Numbered from the stretch's first letter, positions 11,626 to 21,684 are shown. The stretch is DNA of 64,000 bases from Plutella xylostella (GCF_932276165.1 NC_063988.1:4960001-5024000), one strand, 5' to 3'. The notes: generated from the letters alone by a model not told the origin. Translations and numbers: made by a program.

Positions 11626-14600
11626 CTGGAAACAAGCCTCATTTATTAAGGCGCCAAACCTAGACTAAGCAAGAGCGAGTGGCGGACGTTAGTGGAGACT
11701 TTCTGCACCTCTGGGGTGCCCTTATTGCGGAAAATTTATGGTTGTTGAGGAGGGTATCCGATGAGGTAGCGGTATTGCGGGTAGTTGACCTGGTAACTCT
11801 GGTGTAAGGGTTTGAGAAATGTCAGAAGGCATACAGTGTTATGTGCCCTTTTAAAATCGAACTAGGATCACAACTTTAGGTTTCGCAAAACGCTATTAAT
11901 CCAACAATAAACTCACTTATCCCTTATATGTTTAAGGACAGCCAGCTGGTCGTACTCCTTGGGTATCACTACAGTCGTTACAGTGGCCAGGCGGTCTTCA
12001 GGCTTGGGGATCAGGAAGGTCACCGGCATGGTCTGCAAGCGCTGGTGGAAGCGGGCGGTGGCGGCGGCGTGGCGCGCCCAGGACTGCTCCAGGCCCTCCC
12101 GGCAGAGCTCCTGCAGGCTACACCGGAGCGCCCACAGCAGTGGTGGTGATAGGGTGTGGTGGTAGCTGGAAGGAACATGAAGAAGGGGTGTTACACTTTT
12201 GGAGGTTGTTGGGGTTGGAAGACTTTTGATAGTTCCTGGACAGTATGTTTGTAGCAAGATAGTTTTGTCTTCGATTAGAAAACATGAACGAAATCAATTT
12301 ATTTGTTGATATTAATTTATTGAATCTTCCTCCCGGGCCTAGGCCTTCAAACTTGTATAAATTATCTACGTATTTCAAATCTGGCCACTTGTTAGTAATC
12401 GCTATAGTTTTTTGGATGATGACCTATTGATTTAATTAGAAAGAAAGAAAGAAGAAAGAAAGAATACTTTACCTTCTAGTATCACCGTAGCAGTTCCACT
12501 GCTGAGCGAGTAATTTCATATCGAAGTAGAAAGGCGGTTCATGTTTTCTGTTCTTAATTTTTTCTCTGAAAAAGATAAAGTATTTTTAGTACCTGGTCTA
12601 TATTTTGGGTGCCACGTGTAATTTAAATTACCTTATGGGGAACAGGAGTGCAAAATAAGTCAAGGTGGATTATCGACGGAATTGACCACTTGGAATCGAA
12701 AGTCGTTTGGATGAGTTCGCATGAAAAACTTCAGTTAAAACCATGGCTAATTTCTGAAGGCACATATTTTCATTTTACCAATATCATAAGAATCATAACT
12801 TAAATTTAAAGTACCTTTATAAAAATGAGATTATGACTAAACATAAAATCTAATTGCAAACGAAGAATTTACGGTCCTGGACTAGCTACTTAAATTTAAA
12901 ATTGGTGCCTTCAGAATCGGCTCCAATATCTTACTCAGCCCTAGTGCTGAAGGCGACGGGCGTGATGCCGGCCGGGCCGCTGAGCCCCTTCTGCAGCGAG
13001 GTGTACACCGCATCCACGCCCCAGCGGTCCATCTCGAACGGCACCGCCACCAGAGACACCACCGTGTCCACTATCAGCAGGGCTCCGTATCTGTGCAAAT
13101 GAATTTAATAATCAATTTCTTATCCATATAGAAGGTAGACGAAAAGTGGCAGGTAATGATTGGATGCGGAAAGTTAAAGATCGCATTGGGAGAGGTCCAG
13201 AAGTGGACTGTTATAGGCTGATGATGATGTCCAGGTAGACCGAGACTATGAGTAAATAATACCAACGTTCATCAAGGTAGCCCCCTGGATAAATTTAGCC
13301 AGTCAGATTATATAGAGTCCACCGCTGACTGCCCAGGGTACATCTACATATATACCTAAAGCTAAATGAAATCATAAATATGTTAAGTATATGAAATTCG
13401 TATTTTGGAACAAGGCTAGCCACATTGGATTGCTTGAATTCTAATACAAAGTTCAATTTCGTTATCTAAATCCAATACTGACTTGGCTCAGCATGCTAAT
13501 TGCAGACTCCTTGGTTGGATGCAATTAAAGAGTTTTCAACTTGAACCTATTTTAGAGGTAGTGGACTTCTCGGACCACGAGATTGAACTCAATTTGAATA
13601 CGGTAAAAGTTTATTTTTGGTCGTTTATCTATAGTCACTAATTTCCAAGTTTCATGATTTCTATCCGAGTCGTTGTTCTACAATGGCTAAATAAATATAG
13701 CATTTCGATAGTTTGATACCAATAGCTTTGACATAGACTATTTATTTAGGTAGGTAATTTTTTTATTATTCTTAAAATCATATTTATCTAGGTAAGTATG
13801 TACATAGAAGTGGGAAACTAATTAATAGGATGTCAAATAAAAGTACTTAGAAAGTTAAAGATACCCTTAACTGTAGGTCTCCATGAAAACGGTCATGGAC
13901 AGAAACAAAGTTCAAATAGAATATTCTTTTCAGCAGAAAATAGGAGCAAAAAGTGAGGTTATATGCGAAAGGGATGGTGAAAGGTAATTAAATTGTTCGG
14001 TTTCCTGCCGTCTCGTCGTTTTCTTTGGCGGATCCAATGAAGTTTTCATTTTAGCCTTTTGGCTCGGAGACTAGGTGAGAACTATTCACAGACAAGGTCT
14101 TATTGTTAGAAGCTGTTCGTGGTGGCGTGATGAGCGTGAACATTACGTTGACCTTACGATGCTGTATTTAATTATAACTACTTACTTATTCTAGTAATAT
14201 AAGACAGGACAGTAATATATCTTATGTTCTAAGTTAATCAGGAATTCATGACATGTTCAATAACATAAAGACTAAAAGCAGCAGCAGTAATGAAAAGTAG
14301 AATGTAATTTTAAGACTTTACACCATTTTTATTTTATCCTATAGCACCTAATTGGGGCAGTGTCCCCAGTTCACCCCAGTCAGACGTACCAACTTAACTT
14401 GGCAGTTTGGTCAAATGTTTGTGACTCTTTCGGTGTTTGTTATACGTGATGTTTTTGCTTGAGGGTGGTTTCTGTGTAAGTTGGTCGAACTGAAGGGCGT
14501 GTTGGCATGCAGGTCGCGTGGAAGTACTCTTGTGTCGCGCGACGACTTTTTTAACTCAATCGCCGCAGGGTTCGGTAAGTTTTGCTGACAATAAGTTGTT

Positions 14601-17600
14601 TTTTTAAGTATTTCAAGGAAATAAAAGTTGTCTTAGCTAGGCTTCTTATAAATAAATGTTTACCTTATGGAAACAGTGGAAAAATCTCTGGCTAAGTTTC
14701 CTAAGAAATATTGTTGTGGCTTGGGTACGGAAGTAACTTTTACATAACCACTACATAAATAATTTCATTGGAATTTTAATTAGGCACAAGGAATGGCAGA
14801 CATATTTTAAAGACCGGTCGTTTACGTACCTACTCAAATATAAATATTGTATGGCAAAATTAGGTATACCACTATCGACCACGGAGTTGAAAATTGCGCG
14901 TGTTTGGGCTAGAGACAAAATAGATAGACGTTCCCGTCTGTCGGGGTAGTCGATAGTGGTCGTCCAAAAGGACGAGCGATTTATAAAAAATACTTGCACT
15001 ATCAATTTAACTCCCGACGGAATAAGAGGGCTGTTATAAGTTGAGCGTATCTGCTTGTATCTGTCTGTGGTAGCGTAGCTCCCTAACGGCTGAACTGATT
15101 TTCGTTTTTTTAGGGTCATGGTAATTTTATCCCGAGTGCCCTTAATAGCCATGTTTCATGAAAATCTGTGTTGAGCCGTTTGTAAATTATCAGTGGCTGC
15201 TTTCATCATAATCATCATCATCATCAGCTCTACTCACTGGTGGCGGAGGTCGCCGAGGCCGGTGCACCCTCAGCTGCTGCTCTCATCAACATCATCATCA
15301 TCATCATAATCATCATCATCTCTACTCACTGGTGGCAGAGGTCGCCGAGGCCGGGCAGGCTCTGCACGCTGCCGGTAGAGGAGTCTCCGTGCGTGATGAA
15401 CAGCGCCGCGGGCCGGTGCACCTTCAGCTGCTCCTCCAGCTCCGAGAGGCAGAAGGTGGAAGTCATCTCTGTCGAGTGCACTATCGGGGTTATGCCTGCG
15501 GGTAGATAAGGAAGTGGTTTGTATATGTTGTTGCTTTCTGAGTCTTGTTTGTGAATGAGATTTTAATGAGGTTGTTGAAAAACACAGTGAAATATGTAGT
15601 GTAAAAAGGGGATAGCATGGGGATAGTAAGCCAAAGAGTTTACTCAGGATACATATTTTCTTTCTTTCAATAGCCTACCATATATGGTGGCCATGCTGCA
15701 AGCCCGTTCATCCCAGATGCCGCGGGAGGCGATGAGCAAGGGTGCGTATTGCGACGTATAAAAACGAAATGTATAATTTCACATTAATAACGTTCACAAC
15801 ATATAATGAACGTTACGTATAACAACAAAATCTATATTTTCATAAGGTATAAGATTCAATTGGTATAACGTACATTTTATATAAAATCAAAATATATAAT
15901 ACTTACGAGGACTAATATCAATTCGTATAATATACATTACGTATATCGATTAAAATATATACTATCATTTAGTATAAAGTTCATAATCTGTGTTTAATTA
16001 CCCAACACCGTCAAAACCCCTAGCACCAAAACCTAAAGATAGGTGCGACGACGAGCAAAGCGAGGAGGAGCGTGTTAGGTGCACATGTTCGTCGAAACCA
16101 AAGCGGAGCGCAGCGAAGCGGAGCGGAGCGTCTCCCCACATAGCGCCAATAATAATAATAATGTCAAAACCCCTAGTTCCAAAACCTAAAGATAGGTGCG
16201 ACGACGAGCAAAGCGAGGAGGAGCGTGTTAGGTGCACATGTTCGTCGAAACCAAAGCGGAGCGCAGCGAAGCGGAGCGGAGCGTCTCCCCACATAGCGCC
16301 AATAATAATAATAATGTCAAAACCCCTAGTTCCAAAACCTAAAGATAGGTGCGACGACGAGCAAAGCGAGGAGGAGCGTGTTAGGTGCACATGTTCGTCG
16401 AAACCAAAGCGGAGCGCAGCGAAGCGGAGCGGAGCGTCTCCCCACATAGCGCCAATAATAATAATAATGTCAAAACCCCTAGTACCAAAACCTAAAGATA
16501 GGTGCGACGACGAGCAAAGCGAGGAGGAGCGTGTTAGGTGCACATGTTCGTCGAAACTAAAGCGGAGCGCAGCGAAGCGGAGCGGAGCGTTCCCCACACA
16601 TAACGTCAATAATAATGAAAATACGATACGACAATCTTTTATACTTTTTGTGCATTATACATTATGATAATTATATCCGTTGTAGAATATATGTTATAAA
16701 CGTTATGCATTTTAATCGTTATATCAATTGAAATTATACTTTTTGAACGTTATTCTTAACGAAATTATGTATTTAGTAATTATACCTTTCGTTTGTTATG
16801 CACAGTGATCGTTATACTTACTAAATTTATATCATATGGGCGTATACCTTGTGAATGTTATACCATTCGTTTTTATACCTCGTATTACTTACCCGATGAG
16901 CAAGGTCTTGCCCCTCCCCACAGGTTACCGATGACATTCAGCCATCTTAAGATAAGGCAACTTATGCATACAATTTTAACCCCCTTACCATGCACTACCT
17001 TCATAATAGCCTACCATATCTTGTGGCCATGCTAAAAGCCCTCTCATCCCAGATGCCGCGGGAGGCCATGACTAACTTCTCTCCCCTTCCCAGCAGGTCG
17101 CTGATGACATTCAGCCATCATAACAGAACAATTTTTAACCCTAACACCTTCACAATAGCCTACCATATCGCGTGGCCATGCTGCAAGCCCTCTCATCCCA
17201 GATGCCGCGGGAGGCGATGAGCAACTTCTCCCCCCTCCCCAGCAGGTTGCTGATGACGGTCTCCATGCCGCTGTGGCCGGCGCCGCTGACGGCCAGCACC
17301 AGGGGACTGCTCGTCTGGAACGCGTACTGAAGGCCCGCGCGGATGTCTTGGAGTACCTGGTGGTAGGGGGGAATAGTGGGTTTAGGTGTGAGTAAATAGC
17401 GAGGCTTTAAATAAATTGCATTTTTTTTGCACATTTTCATAAATTCTCCGAATTGTAGTGTGTGTGTGTGGTTACACCTTCTGTAACATACCCATGTTGT
17501 ATGTAGAGGGTTCAGCTGAATAGAAATCCGAAAAAAGGATCTGGTCCAGAGTCGCAGAAGATTATTTTTTTATACAATTCTTAAGTATTTCCATAGGAAT

Positions 17601-19567
17601 TCATGGAAAAGGAGTAGGTACACTACACGGAATCTAATTAAAATATTTTGATCTAGTTTTGATATTATATATTAGCTACCAACTAGCTTTGTGATTCCTA
17701 TCTCCATGTAGCTATCCTATATATAGGTATAAGTATGGCACAAGTGCAATGAGATAAGATGTTATAATGCTGGCATCATTATCTACCCAGTAACATGTTA
17801 TAACAACAAACATAACTCAATACACATGTTCAAATGCTGATAAGCAGATATATCTTCCATATCTTCTGCGCCCATACACAAACCACTTTGCTATATTAAT
17901 CAATACCTGTATCATTGGTAGAACTATATATATATATCCTCCTAGCCGTATTCGGCCATGGCGACTGCGTTCAAACTCCGTGTTTTATAGTTGCTGAGGG
18001 TTCCGCTGGTGTGCCCTCAAGTGACTTATATAGCCAATCTTGGCTTGGAACGTTCGTGCAAACTGGGCACACGTTAAGACACCGTTTACATAATTATAGT
18101 TTAGAGGTAGAACTAGGTACATAATGCAATGCATTTGCATTTTCTACGACTGTTGGAAGTGACGACCAAATGGTATAGTGGACGACCGAATGGCGTAGTG
18201 GTTAGTGACCCTGACTACTGAGCCGAAGGTCCCGGGTCCGATTCCCGGCTGGGGCAGATATTTGTTTAAACACAGGTATTTGTTCTCGGGTCTTGGATGT
18301 GCCCGTAAAATGGCAATAGGCTCGCCCCCTATTACATTGGGACTAAACATAACACTGGCGAAAAGTGGGTGCAGCAATGCACCTCTGCCTACCCCGCAAG
18401 GGAGTACATTAGTACAAGGCGTGAGTGTGTGTGTTGGAAATGAAAAATCTGTTCAAAATAGCTGCTACCACAATCCACAGATCACCCCCAATTGGGGGTG
18501 ATCTGTGCCACAATCAAATGTGTAAGTACATGTACATGGAATGAAAAAATATGGGATTTGAAGCTCAACTATCTCACCAGGTAGAAGACAACGTGTTTCA
18601 ATAAGCAGGTATACTTACATATTTTGTGAAAGTAATTCAGCGGAAGGACCTATTTCAATCATAATTTAGAAATGTTTTGTTGTGGCTCTGGTTCCTGGGC
18701 AAAGAAAATGCTTCACTCAGCGTCTTTAAAATATATTTTTCATCATCCCAGCTTATTGTAACGCCCACGAATGCCAACTCAATGAGGAAAGGTATTTTAT
18801 TATTTCAATTTGTGCAAATCACAAACAATGAACCTGACAGGAAGATAATGAGTTTCAGTTACTTTGTTTACAGTTACTTATACTTGTAATTAAATGGAAA
18901 CATAGCAGCGGTAAAATTAAAAATCTGTTTTAACCCTCAACCGAAATAAGAGATGTACAAAATTTACATAGGTATATTATTATTTATTAATGATGTGGAC
19001 ACTTAACTTATACCTTGTAGAGGACGAATGAACTGACTTGTGACTTGATCGAGAGTTTACATAGCTATGTTTCATCGATAATAATAAAAAAAAACCGACC
19101 GACCAATTGAGAACCTCCTCCTTTTTTCGAAGTCGGTTAAAAATTCAAAAACATTTCTCTTTATAAATAATACGTTTTTCCACTGCGATTACGTTAACTA
19201 ATATAATAAATATGAAAATTTTCACGTAAAAACTACAGTACTGATTTTCATGACGTTTGGTGCCGACACCGTGACACCTCAACACCTCATAGGCTTATTC
19301 CCCGGGATATTACCACGAAACAACTTTTTCCTCGTTAACTCGCGGGCAACCTCTACTAACTAAATTAAAATCAACCAATCACCAACCCTTAACCCAACAT
19401 CTACATACCCAGAAGTACTCATCATCCATGGGGCTGATGACCCACTTGGTGAGCGCGTCGTTCATAGCCGGCCAGTAGTTGGCGGGCCCGGGGCCGCACA
19501 GCAGCGGCTGCTTGAACTCACGGTCCACGATCCGCGCCGGAGACACCATCAGGGAGTAGCCGGACAT
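11472..19567 (-). CDS. Agxt: Alanine-glyoxylate / serine-pyruvate aminotransferase-like protein, 7 coding exons
   Basis: Class V PLP-dependent aminotransferase expected to transfer the amino group of alanine or serine to glyoxylate or pyruvate; relatives in flies are called Spat, and in mosquitoes a family member is 3-hydroxykynurenine transaminase. The exons are 19567-19409, 17356-17164, 15495-15330, 13090-12935, 12565-12473, 12165-11917 and 11625-11472. All six introns have GT-AG ends with phase-consistent joins, and the total is 1170 bases (389 residues plus stop), the family's usual length. Visible motifs, in order: LCGPGPANY near the N-terminus, SGAGHSGME (cofactor phosphate region), THGDSSTG, LLIVDT (Asp that pairs with the pyridine nitrogen), LQKGLSGPAG (cofactor lysine), YHHT, and LRIGLMG (substrate-carboxylate Arg) near the C-terminus. 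Oddities are VSLVA where relatives have ASLGG, LQK for SQK and IFRGLGP for I(S/M)GGLGP. The start ATG is inferred: the first coding exon opens at an acceptor 16 bases upstream of it, implying an untranslated upstream exon I could not find. It could be a diverged paralogue, so substrate specificity is uncertain. Confidence 0.88.
11676..11720 (+). mobile_element. Short LINE 3'-end fragment in the last Agxt-like intron
   Basis: About 45 bases (GAGTGGCGGACGTTAGTGGA, then CTGCACCTCTGGGGTGCC) match the 3' coding end of the truncated LINE at 52875-52920. It is a small sense-strand remnant in the intron between the last two coding exons. Confidence 0.7.
11917..12165 (-). CDS. Agxt: Agxt-like coding exon 6 (YHHT, start of small domain)
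   Basis: Acceptor TTCCAG and donor GTGAGT. Encodes YHHTLSPPLLWALR and the small-domain segment up to LKHIRDK, with the family's L-TVTTV-IP pattern. Confidence 0.88.
12473..12565 (-). CDS. Agxt: Agxt-like coding exon 5
   Basis: Acceptor TCTTTTTCAG and donor GTAAAG, both phase 2. Encodes EKIKNRKHEPPFYFDM to WNCYGDTR, matching the family's basic linker followed by PF-Y-D and W-CYG. Confidence 0.85.
12935..13090 (-). CDS. Agxt: Agxt-like coding exon 4 (Asp and Lys of the active site)
   Basis: Acceptor TTTGCACAG and donor GTAAGA. Encodes YGALLIVDTVVSL, then VYTSLQKGLSGPAG with the cofactor-binding lysine. The residues after VVSL differ from the usual GG. Confidence 0.88.
13125..13232 (+). mobile_element. 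RTE-like LINE 3' tail
   Basis: Contains GGATGCGGAAAGTTAAAGAT and ends GGACTGTTATAGGCTGATGA TGATG, the typical 3' terminus of lepidopteran RTE-like LINEs. It lies in the intron between coding exons 3 and 4. Confidence 0.65.
13233..14984. other. Intron of the Agxt-like gene, no further feature recognised
   Basis: Unique AT-rich sequence within the exon 3-exon 4 intron. No coding or repeat family was recognised. Confidence 0.4.
14985..15190. repeat. Interspersed repeat fragment with AACGGCTGAACTGATTT motif
   Basis: Contains CCCGACGGAATAAGAGGGCT, ACGGCTGAACTGATTTTCG and GTTTCATGAAAATCTG in the order seen in a common insect interspersed repeat. The family is recalled, not computed. Confidence 0.45.
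15203..15320. repeat. Two ATC/TCA microsatellite tracts
   Basis: Trinucleotide runs at about 15205-15226 and 15287-15320 border both sides of the exon 3 copy. They probably mediated the local duplication. Confidence 0.8.
15229..15285 (-). pseudogene. Partial, internally deleted copy of Agxt-like exon 3
   Basis: On the plus strand, CTACTCACTGGTGGC and GAGGTCGCCGAGGCCGG repeat the 3' edge of exon 3 including its donor. The copy then jumps to TGCACCCTCAGCTGCTGCTC, which corresponds to about 15417-15436 of the real exon, so roughly 60 bp are missing. It lies just downstream of exon 3. Confidence 0.75.
15330..15495 (-). CDS. Agxt: Agxt-like coding exon 3 (THGDSSTG)
   Basis: Acceptor CTACCCGCAG and donor GTGAGT, phase 1 in and phase 2 out. 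Encodes GITPIVHSTEM through LFITHGDSSTG to GDLCHQ. A deleted partial copy follows at 15229-15285. Confidence 0.88.
15665..15739 (-). pseudogene. Pseudo-exon: partial copy of Agxt-like exon 2, split by a MULE-like element
   Basis: The minus strand encodes LIASRGIWDERACSMAT followed by the same GTAGGC donor as exon 2. The remainder of the copy continues on the other side of the inserted element at 16895-16960, where the frame is disrupted. It lies in the intron between exons 2 and 3. Confidence 0.8.
15740..16894. mobile_element. MULE-like non-autonomous element M1 with exact 9-bp target duplication
   Basis: Long imperfect inverted ends: GGGTGCGTATTGCGACGTAT at the left and, reversed from the right, GGGTAAGTAATACGAGGTAT, both followed by AAAAACGAA. 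The 9-bp sequence GATGAGCAA, part of the exon 2 copy, is duplicated at 15731-15739 and 16895-16903. The body contains a 153-bp tandem repeat and no transposase. A 9-bp duplication with long TIRs suggests the Mutator/MULE group, but the superfamily is not proven. A second member is at 46801-47880. Confidence 0.8.
16010..16610. repeat. 153-bp tandem repeat, about 4 units, inside M1
   Basis: Units start at 16010, 16163, 16316 and 16469. They are nearly identical and carry GCGGAGCGCAGCGAAGCGGA and AATAATAATAATAATGTC segments. As 153 is divisible by three, the array stays open for about 200 codons on both strands. These frames are not genes. Confidence 0.92.
16895..16960 (-). pseudogene. Remainder of the split pseudo-exon 2 copy
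   Basis: Continues the exon 2 copy from the duplicated GATGAGCAA with CCCCTCCCCACAGGTTACCG ATGACATTCAG, diverged and out of frame relative to exon 2. Confidence 0.65.
17000..17135 (-). pseudogene. Pseudo-exon: second partial copy of Agxt-like exon 2
   Basis: The minus strand encodes LLGRGEKLVMASRGIWDERA followed by FSMATRYG with no frameshift or stop, and keeps the GTAGGC donor. It lacks the 5' half of exon 2 and the SGAGHSGME motif. It lies immediately downstream of the true exon 2. Confidence 0.8.
17164..17356 (-). CDS. Agxt: Agxt-like coding exon 2 (cofactor phosphate region)
   Basis: Acceptor CTACCACCAG then VLQDIRAGLQYAFQ; contains SGAGHSGME and GIWDERA. Donor GTAGGC is at 17163-17158, phase 1. 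Two partial copies of its 3' half lie in the next intron (17000-17135 and 15665-15739 plus 16895-16960). Confidence 0.88.
17440..17934. other. Intron 1 of the Agxt-like gene, no feature recognised
   Basis: AT-rich sequence with no recognised coding or repeat family. Confidence 0.4.
17935..18085. repeat. Diverged interspersed repeat related to a segment of unit B
   Basis: Shares a patchy pattern (CATGGCGACTGC, GCTGGTGTGCCCT, GAACGTTCGTGCAAACTGG) with 8960-9055 of unit B. It is an old member of a repeat that B also carries. Confidence 0.45.
18158..18440 (+). mobile_element. tRNA-derived SINE (GGGGCAGATATTTGT family), with duplicated head
   Basis: The head GACGACCGAATGGCGTAGTG and B-box GGTCCGATTCC are followed by GGCTGGGGCAGATATTTG and a body ending in GTGAGTGTGTGTG. 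The first 20 bases are present twice in tandem (18160-18179 diverged, 18180-18199). Same family as the minus-strand copy at 21333-21574. It lies in intron 1 of the Agxt-like gene, antisense to it. Confidence 0.85.
18468..18515. repeat. Perfect 32-bp palindrome flanked by 8-bp direct repeats
   Basis: The perfect palindrome at 18476-18507 begins CACAGATCACCCCCAA. It is flanked on both sides by CCACAATC (18468-18475 and 18508-18515). This is the layout of a very short insertion, or a transposon deletion remnant, with an 8-bp target duplication. Confidence 0.85.
19090..19140 (-). repeat. Short interspersed repeat (ACCGACTTCGAAAAAAGG type)
   Basis: Minus strand AACCGACTTCGAAAAAAGGA GGAGGTTCTCAATTGGTC is a motif found at many places in insect genomes. 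A shorter relative is near 62140-62165. Host family not assigned. Confidence 0.5.
19409..19567 (-). CDS. Agxt: Agxt-like coding exon 1 (start ATG to GPGP motif)
   Basis: Encodes the first 53 residues, including LCGPGPANY. The exon continues to 19583, where a TTCCAG acceptor precedes it. Donor GTATGT is at 19408-19403. It ends in phase 0 after Trp. Confidence 0.8.
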
Positions 19568-19879
19568 CGTGGGTAGGAGGTGCCTGGAATACAGGATAAT
19601 TTACTTATATAAGGTAGGTACCTACCGAGTAGAGTGACGAGACTGTATCCTCGGTATCCGTTCATTGGTCGAGGATAGGCCGAGGATACCGTCTAGCCAT
19701 TATACTCGGTAGGTGTAATCAGGGTATTAGTGAGGTTGGCTAGATCGGGGATGTTACTTTTTATTCAAATAACCGACGAAGGTTTTGCCGAAAAATTTGT
19801 ACCTAAGTCAGTAGTGTACGAAACGTTGGGTGAAAAAATGGGTCATACGTCGTTCACAGGTCAATCAAGTGTGGATGAA

Positions 19880-20010
19880 CCGTTTATTTGTTTATTTATA
19901 CTTTATTGCACAATTTACAATAGTAATAATGTACAATCAGGTGGACTTAATGCTAAAAGCGTTTTCTGCCAGTCAACCTGCAGGACCTGCAACCGTTTCA
20001 GACTGGATCG
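19880..20010 (-). mobile_element. LINE 3' tail fragment
   Basis: The minus strand reads CAGGTTGACTGGCAGAAAAC, then TTAGCATTAAGTCC and AATAAAGTATAAATAAA. The same tail is at 27030-27250 (+) and 37336-37480 (-). Clade not assigned with confidence (CR1-like suspected). Confidence 0.55.
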
Positions 20011-20059
20011 GTATTCCTATAGTGTTAACTATAGAACAAACTTTTTTTTTTACGATTAA

Positions 20060-21280
20060 CAGACTAACCTTATTTGAAATAATATATAAATATCGTATAC
20101 GTACTTACAATATGAAAACTAGAACTTTGAAAAAAAACACTGATTCGACCACAAAATTAACAAGTCAACGCCACAAGCTATAGTATACTAATGTTGAAAC
20201 CTTTCTAAATTGTTTTTGAAGCTCAACTCAAAAAGCGTAATGATAACGATAATTATTGTCAAATAATGAGTCTCGTTACGGTAACTAATGAGCCAAGTTA
20301 ATGATCTAGCTAGGATATTTTGGTGTTATCAAGTTAACTTTGATAAAAGGTGTTAATTAAAACATAAGTCCTGTGAGTATACTGTAAAACTAAAAAAAAG
20401 TCACGGTATTATTTATTCAATTCAGATCCTTTTGTTTGACTCGCAACTAAAATTGATAGGATGTGAAAAGCATCGTAAGAAAATATAGCACATACGAGTA
20501 CATAATACTCAAAATTATAGCACACACTACTTAACTATTTTCTTAAAGTACGTCTTCCCATTCTTAGCGCAATAAACAACTCTCAGCTACACCGAAGGAG
20601 CAGCGTCGTCGTCATGAAACGCCAAAACTAAAGTTGCAGCCATAACGTCTTTATGAACGAGTATTTCACGCAAATAATCGTGAAGTTTGGTTTCCGAAAT
20701 TGGGTTAATGTTTAGATTTAGTGCTAATAGGGCGGTTGTAAATTTGGCCCAATGTTGCACAGCTATCGGATGGCATATTTGGCAAGTGCCGCGCGCCCCG
20801 GGCCAGCGAGAGCTTGCCAGACTCATATTTGTTCCACAAGCTATTTGGTGAACCGCTTTTTAAATTGTTTTTGATATTTTTTACCGCCCGCTTCTAACTT
20901 TTGGCCGTTTAGCCTTTGTTGCTTAGTTTTGTACGATGCAATCTCTGTCGGAAATTATCTTGAGATATTCGGGTGAATATTTTCATGTTACTCTTTACTA
21001 CACTCTACTTTGTAACTTAGGTACCTATGATAATAAAGGTTATACAAAAAATTATGCAAATTAAACACCTGTCTGTTTGCATATAAGATAGGTTGCCTAC
21101 TTATATGTATAAAACCGCTAAACATTGATTAAGCTTCTACTGTTAAAGCAGTGATTCATCGATTAAAATCGCAACTCCACAGTGACGATGATCGGTCGCG
21201 TTATTTTGTTCAGATACAAATTGATTTGATTCCCCGAGCCGCTGTCGAGCGCGACAGACGAGCGATAAGACGCGGCCCGG
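20060..21280. other. Intergenic DNA, no gene recognised
   Basis: AT-rich upstream flank of the Agxt-like gene. Short open frames only, none recognisable. Confidence 0.4.
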
Positions 21281-21289
21281 CGGGACCTT

Positions 21290-21680
21290 CGGGGTCACTC
21301 TATGTGACGAAAAACTAAGTTTCGGAGAGCTACTGATAATAATAATAATAATATGTGGGTACATCTCACACACGGCCATCCGACCCCAAGCTAGGCAGAG
21401 CCTGTGTTATGAGTTACAAATTCATAGATAGATACATATTAAATATAAATATCCACATCCAAGACCCGAGTACAAATATCTGTCTTTAAACAAATATCTG
21501 CCCCAGCCGGGAATCGAACCCGGGACATTCGGCATAGCAGTCAGGGCCACTAACCACTACGCCATTCGACCGTCTAAACTGAGCGAGCCACGTCTCTACC
21601 CTGTTGTAATAAACGTGCCGATTGCATGACAGCTCTCGTTCATTCGTTTTAGTCAGTATAGAGTAACCCCTCTTCCTCTA
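21290..21680. mobile_element. Diverged MITE-like repeat (as in unit B) split by a SINE
   Basis: Left part GGTCACTCTATGTGACGAAA and right part AAACGTGCCGATTGCATGAC, then GACAGCTCTCGTTC to GTATAGAGTAAC, align with 8563-8695 of unit B. A SINE separates the halves. Confidence 0.55.
21333..21574 (-). mobile_element. tRNA-derived SINE, minus strand, TTA tail
   Basis: On the minus strand, GGTCGAATGGCGTAGTGGTT (A-box) and GGTTCGATTCCCGGCTGGGG (B-box) lead into GCAGATATTTGTTTAAAG, CTCGGGTCTTGGATGTG and a (TTA)n tail at the low-coordinate end. Confidence 0.85.
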
Positions 21681-21684
21681 CCAA

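Noticed and set aside
15990..16667. Open frames of 225 aa (+) and 203 aa (-) over the same DNA
   Set aside because: They arise because the repeat unit is 153 bp, a multiple of three. Four near-identical units, open both ways, inside a TIR element.
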